From Bursaphelenchus xylophilus (lineage: Eukaryota; Nematoda; Chromadorea; Rhabditida; Aphelenchoididae): a stretch of DNA of 64,000 nt. The stretch lies in contig CAJFCV020000002.1 in the NCBI GenBank assembly GCA_904066235.2, positions 11,966,001-12,030,000 of the forward strand. The letters are read 5' to 3'. Made by a program: the position numbers and the translations under genes. This document shows, piece after piece, positions 59,801 through 64,000 of this stretch. The number at the start of each line of letters is the position of its first letter. Positions within the stretch are counted from its first letter, which is position 1. The notes beneath the pieces are model-generated. The model had not been told where the DNA came from. It saw nothing but the letters and a program-made list of their open reading frames with translations, and ran no database searches.

Positions 59801-62800
59801 ATTTTGAGTTCAATGAGATTTTTCTGAGATCTTCATTTCTGTGTCATACGGTCTAACTACAGCACCAAAAAAGAAGAATAATATCCGTTTCGAACTGCCT
59901 TGTTTCTGGAGATTTGAGCAATCTCCTGTCCAGTCGTATCTTCTCACAATCGTCCTTCTCTCTTAACTAAATGTTTCGTATTAAATATAGTGTAATTGTA
60001 CATCGACGTCATCTTTTTTGTTCGAAAGGTCGCAGTAAACATTTTTATTCGTTTTTCGTTCAGCTTACACATTCTCAATGTAAACGTACCGGGTTGTTGG
60101 TGGAAAGTGCACGGGATCGTCGCACTCGTTCTTTGAGTTACTGCGTCATGTTTGTGAATACTTTGTACGGTGGATGGTGGTAAACAAGATGTTATGTTGT
60201 TGTCCGGTCGAGTTTTGGATTTCAACTACTATTATTTCGCATGGCTAAATCTTTCGTTGCATCCTACAAACTGCAATGGCAACAATCATTTTTTCAGCTC
60301 ATAGTTAAATATTTTTAGTCCCACTCCGAGTTGAAATCCTGGCTCCAAAGCACCTGGTAATCCACGAAGGCCAACGTGCCAAATGGACTTGCCAAGTTGT
60401 TGGACATAAGCCTGAGAATGTTGACGTAACCTGGACCAAGGTTGGCGAAGGCGAACTGCCTCCTCATGTTCGCGTCCACAATACCAACCAAATTGTTATT
60501 GATCAAGTCCGCAACTCGGATCAAGGACAATACCGTTGTATTGGAACCTCCAAGATCGATGGAACTTTTGCCAGCGATGACGCGACTCTCCAGATTAGCC
60601 GTCCACCAGCCCTCCCCGCTTCTCCCTCAACTGGCCCAATTCCTCAGCCCGTTGTTACGCCACCTCAGCAAACCGTAAACCAGCACCAAAGTGCCACGTT
60701 TACTTGCCTGGTGCCTGGTTTCGCTGATTGTGAGGTTGTTTGGCATTTCAACGAAATCAACGGGCCACTTCCCCCCGGAGTCCATCGACGTGGAAATCAG
60801 ATATTTATTCCTCAAGCTGAACAGCACCATGTCGGAAACTACATCTGTACGGTCAGAAACCAATACGGCCAAGGAATCTCCAATCCAGGACACCTTGATG
60901 TCAATAAGCGTAAGTCTCCGTCAAAACAATCACAAGTATTTTTAGCTGACATGCGTCCAATTGCTGATCCACCAGTGCAAACTGTCAGCATCAATGATCC
61001 CGCCCGTTTCCGTTGTTGGGTCCCAGGCCATCCAGATGCCAAGATTTCATGGCGACCAGAACAAGGTTCCGCTCTGCCAGAAGGTGTCGAAGAACGCGAC
61101 GGAATCCTCAACATTCTCCATGCCCAAAACCATCATGCTCAACGCTACATCTGTTCGGCCTCTGACCCCAGCAACCCATCTCGTGGTCCAGTTGACGCCA
61201 ACCCAGTTCAGTTGGTTATCAAAGCCCCAGATGCGCCAGTTGCACCTCAAGTCGATCCTCTGCATCAAGAGGTGCCTAAAGGAAGCCCTGCCCGTTTCCG
61301 TTGCTGGGTACCCGGAAAGCCGGACGCTCAAGTCAAATGGAGTGCCCACGGAGGCGGAGCATTGCCAGAAGGTGCCGTTGATCGTGATGGAGTTCTTGAA
61401 TTCCCATCTGTCGATGATCACCATGCTGGCGGTTATATCTGCTCAGTATTCAACCCAGAGACTGGTCAGCCAATTGATTCGCCAATTGCTCGTTTGGGAA
61501 TCAAACAGCCACTGAAACCACAAGTGGATCCTCGTGAACAGACAGTCCCAGAAGGAAACCCAGCTAGAATTCGCTGTTGGGTCGATGGAGTTCCTAACGC
61601 GCTGCTCCGTTGGAACGTTAAAGGAGGACGTCCTTTGCCAGCCGGTGCTCGGGATGATGGTCGTGGAAACTTGCACATTGACAGGGTCAGTCAGGCACAT
61701 GCTACCGATTACGAGTGTACAGCCTATGATCCAGTTGATCGTACTCCAACGGTTTCCGAACCAGCCAACATCCAACTTCAACACTTTGAGCCTCCCGTTA
61801 TTGCTGAGCAAGGCCGCCCACCACGTCCAGTGGCTACTCCACCAGTGATCACCGTCAAGAGAGGAGATCCGGCCCGGTTCCACTGCGATCCTAACAGTGA
61901 TATTCCAGCAGAAGTGCATTGGGGATTCGGATCAGCTAACGGACCTCTTCAAGGAGATGCCCATCAAAGCGGAGATGATATTATCATCAACGCTGCTGAT
62001 GACTCTAACGCCGGCGAATACTACTGCCAAGCCACCAATAAATTTGGCAGTGGACAGGCCGAACCCGTCAAACTTGTCATCATTGAAGATGAAGCCGCCG
62101 TTCCACCAACTGCACGTGTTGAACCCAAGGTTTGGAATGGTGAGCCCGGGGAAACCCACCAGTTCAAGTGTATTGTCACCGGAGAGCCACATCCAACAAT
62201 TCAATGGACCGGTCCAGGTGGATCATCATTGCCAGAAGGCGTCGTTGACCTTGGAGAGGGAGTATTGGAAATCAGCAAAGCCAAGAAATCGCTTCATGAT
62301 GGTGATTATACTTGTACTGCCACCAACGAACATGGTCAAGCGTCGGACAAAGGAACCGCCAACATCAACCCATCCATCAAGATCATCATCGATAACCCCA
62401 AAACAGAAACCCCTCTTGGCCCAAGAATCATCTTGACTGTTGGAGAGCCGTTGGAGATTAGATGTACTGCTCATGGTGAGCCAGATCCAGATGTTGAATG
62501 GCTTCAGTAAGTGTAAACATTCTTGCTTCTCGGAGTTTTTCGATCAAAAATATTTACTTATCCCAAAATTTTCAGTGACCCTGGACCGGAACGTGGCGAT
62601 CTTCCTGACGATTACGTTCCAATCACCATCTCCGAACAATTCATTCGTCATCCCAACATTGGTCTTGGCAATGCCGGTCGATACACTTGCAAGGGATCGA
62701 ATCAATTCAGCACTGTAACGAAGGATATTTACGTCGAAGTTGTCGAAGCCACGGCGAGAACGACTGTTGCCATCATTGGTGGCTCCAACCAATTCTTCCC

Positions 62801-64000
62801 AACTAGTCAGCCCGCTCAAATTCTTTGTACGGCCACTGGTGCCTCATTGGTCGACAAAATTGAATGGACTCGCGTTGATGGCGGTCTTCCAGAGGGCGTT
62901 GAGGCGCATAACGAGCCCGGGCTTCTTCACTTTGACTCTTTCCGAGACTCCGATGCCGGTGAATACGAATGTCGTGCCTATAGAAAGGACGAGCTTATTG
63001 CCAGCTCGACTGTTCATGTCTACTCTGATCATCGGGCCCCAACTGATGTTGCTCATGTCGAGATTTCCGCTCCATCCGTCCGTGTGGTCAACAAAGGAGA
63101 TTCTATCGTTCTGGATTGTCTTGTGCACGGTTGGTTTGGGGATTTGATAGATTTTGAGACGCTAACCCACGTATTTTTTATTTTACAGTATTTTTTGCTT
63201 TGGCATTTAAGTTGAGGTTGTGGTTTATACGATTAAGTTGAATAATGTCTTTTGTTTGCACTAACAAACTTTAGCTCGAACACGGCCGGTCGCGTTTGCG
63301 TGGTATCAAGGGGAGAACACAAAGCATTTACAAGATATTATTTGGTGTAATCGTCGTATCTTGCACATGATCAATGTGCAATCCGAGCACGCTGGTGTCT
63401 ATTTCGTCAGAGCCGACTTTGAAGATGGACAAACGATAACGTCAAAGCCAGCATATCTCGTTGTCCGATCAACCAGTTATTACGGTTACGTTTGAGTTTA
63501 TTTTGCACTTTCCTCTGTTTGACTAACCTTTGATTTGATTGTTGTGACACACCTTGCTATTCTTGGTTCTCGATATTGTTTTGGGCTTGTCTAACCGGGG
63601 CTCTAGAACGGGGGTGTTGCATGGCGGACACAAGCGCATTATCAAATTTAGGTGGACACGACTCTGAGCTGAAATACCGCTGGTCTTTGGCGCGCGGAGG
63701 CTCGGTAATCCGCCAGTTGGGTGAGGAAGCTCAGTTGACGATCAAGGCCGCCGATCCAACAAATGACTACGGTATCTACAGATGCGAGGTCGACAACGAC
63801 GAAGGAGATACTTTGGGCAGCGCTCAGGCCGCTGTTTCCGTTGGATACGACGCTTCTACAAGTTCGTAAATAGGGATCGCTCTGGAAAATCTTGTCTTTC
63901 TATTGTCTTTTTCTTGCTGTCCTTGTTATGTCATTATACTAGTAACAAAGAAAATTTTAGATCCCGAGGAAGCCAAGTTTGAAGAAGAATCCGAGGCCGT
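47900..64000 (+). CDS. unc-52: Perlecan, basement-membrane heparan sulfate proteoglycan core protein (5' part)
   Basis: Sixteen exons in the window: 47900-48002, 48136-48432, 48509-49115, 49214-49352, 49396-49497, 49845-50015, 50362-50657, 57887-59254, 59320-59406, 59474-59577, 60319-60909, 60946-62506, 62576-63129, 63275-63484, 63607-63861 and 63961 onward. The ATG lies 1 nt after TTTTCAG. Order: signal peptide, Ig, three LDLa (e.g. [16 protein letters not shown]), Ig, half LE module, laminin IV, LE modules (CACPPGYTGLSCEDCAPGY), second laminin IV, LE modules, then at least eleven Ig domains, several with the signature ARFRCWVPG. This is the order of nematode UNC-52, which anchors muscle attachment to the basement membrane. 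The last three splice donors are weak (GTTGGT, GTTACG, GTTCGT), so exons after 63129 are less sure. The gene leaves the window. Confidence 0.93.
50658..57886. other. unc-52: 7.2-kb unc-52 intron
   Basis: It splits the first laminin IV domain region from the next LE modules. It hosts a complete minus-strand gene at 51787-53672. The rest is AT-rich, including an AAT-repeat tract at 51520-51570 and a small hairpin, CACCCAGTTATAAACTGGGG, near 57590. Nothing else with coding character is seen. Confidence 0.7.
51787..53672 (-). CDS. Nested gene inside unc-52 intron, unknown protein (264 aa)
   Basis: Two exons: 53672-53426 and 52334-51787, joined in phase 1 over a 1.09-kb intron. A TTTGCAG acceptor lies 6 nt before the ATG, fitting spliced-leader addition and an independent transcript. 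There is no signal peptide. The N-terminus is Cys/Arg-rich (FACLRRFRCRSRNRRCGKK), then a helical region (YEMEMVPMMLKELTAQSPRF). Exon 2 starts with an acidic helix (EALEELIRLIAKTLMEKG-like; actual segment ALEELIRLIAKTLMEKGIFD), then an Ala/Ser-rich linker with RRPRIF. The C-terminal helix contains LFVQLGEVLAHQYQ and LKLLIWRHFVQMVVAVL. Codon use is GC-richer than the surrounding intron, which supports coding. I do not recognise the family. Confidence 0.8.
59474..59675 (+). CDS. unc-52: Alternative terminal exon, short UNC-52 isoform
   Basis: If the donor at 59577 (GCAG|GTCAGC) is not used, the frame continues through GQQSWNSNRHHLASWRQG and a strongly basic tail (RRRRYRVRGRFFRH) to TAA at 59673. 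The protein would be 1,123 aa and end after the laminin-like domain III. About 640 nt of non-coding sequence follow before the next exon, enough for a 3' UTR. C. elegans makes short, medium and long UNC-52 classes; the short one ends at the same domain border. This supports a real isoform rather than a retained intron. Confidence 0.7.
59676..60318. other. unc-52: unc-52 short-isoform 3' UTR / long-isoform intron
   Basis: AT-rich and without an open exon. In the long isoform it is part of the intron 59578-60318. Confidence 0.6.

Overview
The window is nuclear DNA of a nematode. Evidence: spliced genes with very short introns (36-75 nt is common), TTTTCAG-type 3' splice sites, splice acceptors lying 0-32 nt upstream of several start codons (as expected for spliced-leader trans-splicing), two eukaryotic tRNA genes, and two recognisable animal genes, the perlecan gene unc-52 and tmem-39. 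I cannot name the genus. All gene models were built by hand from reading frames and splice signals, so UTRs and some terminal exons are not resolved.

Layout. (1) 1-6.6 kb, minus strand: a dihydrodiol-dehydrogenase-like oxidoreductase with an unusual active-site motif, tRNA-Phe (-) and tRNA-Ile (+), tmem-39, and a GPI-anchored protein with two Ly6/uPAR-like domains. (2) 7.7-8.9 kb, plus strand: a small acidic secreted precursor with nine KR sites, one preceded by an amidation-type Gly. (3) 9.3-23.2 kb, minus strand: ten consecutive genes for small secreted Gly/Asn/Gln-rich low-complexity proteins. Eight have the same architecture: a tiny signal-peptide exon ending in phase 1, then one or two repeat-rich exons. 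Nine have a TATA box close to the ATG, and most carry RxRR/KR cleavage motifs. (4) 23.5-25.2 kb, plus strand: an orphan lysine-rich protein. (5) 25.2-29.9 kb: no convincing gene. (6) 29.9-39.1 kb, plus strand: a Thr/Glu-rich mucin-like secreted protein, then a SEA domain followed by four LDLa modules. (7) 47.9-64.0 kb, plus strand: unc-52 (Ig, three LDLa, Ig, laminin IV/LE, then at least eleven Ig domains), running off the right edge. Its 7.2-kb intron holds a nested minus-strand gene.

Non-autonomous DNA transposons with terminal inverted repeats are scattered in introns and spacers. One family has three copies here, one of them 12 nt from a splice acceptor.

The two most interesting things are the coordinated-looking cluster of Gly-rich secreted proteins, and the SEA+LDLa exons upstream of unc-52. 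Their reading phase matches the second unc-52 exon exactly, so they may encode a longer vertebrate-like perlecan N-terminus from an alternative promoter.
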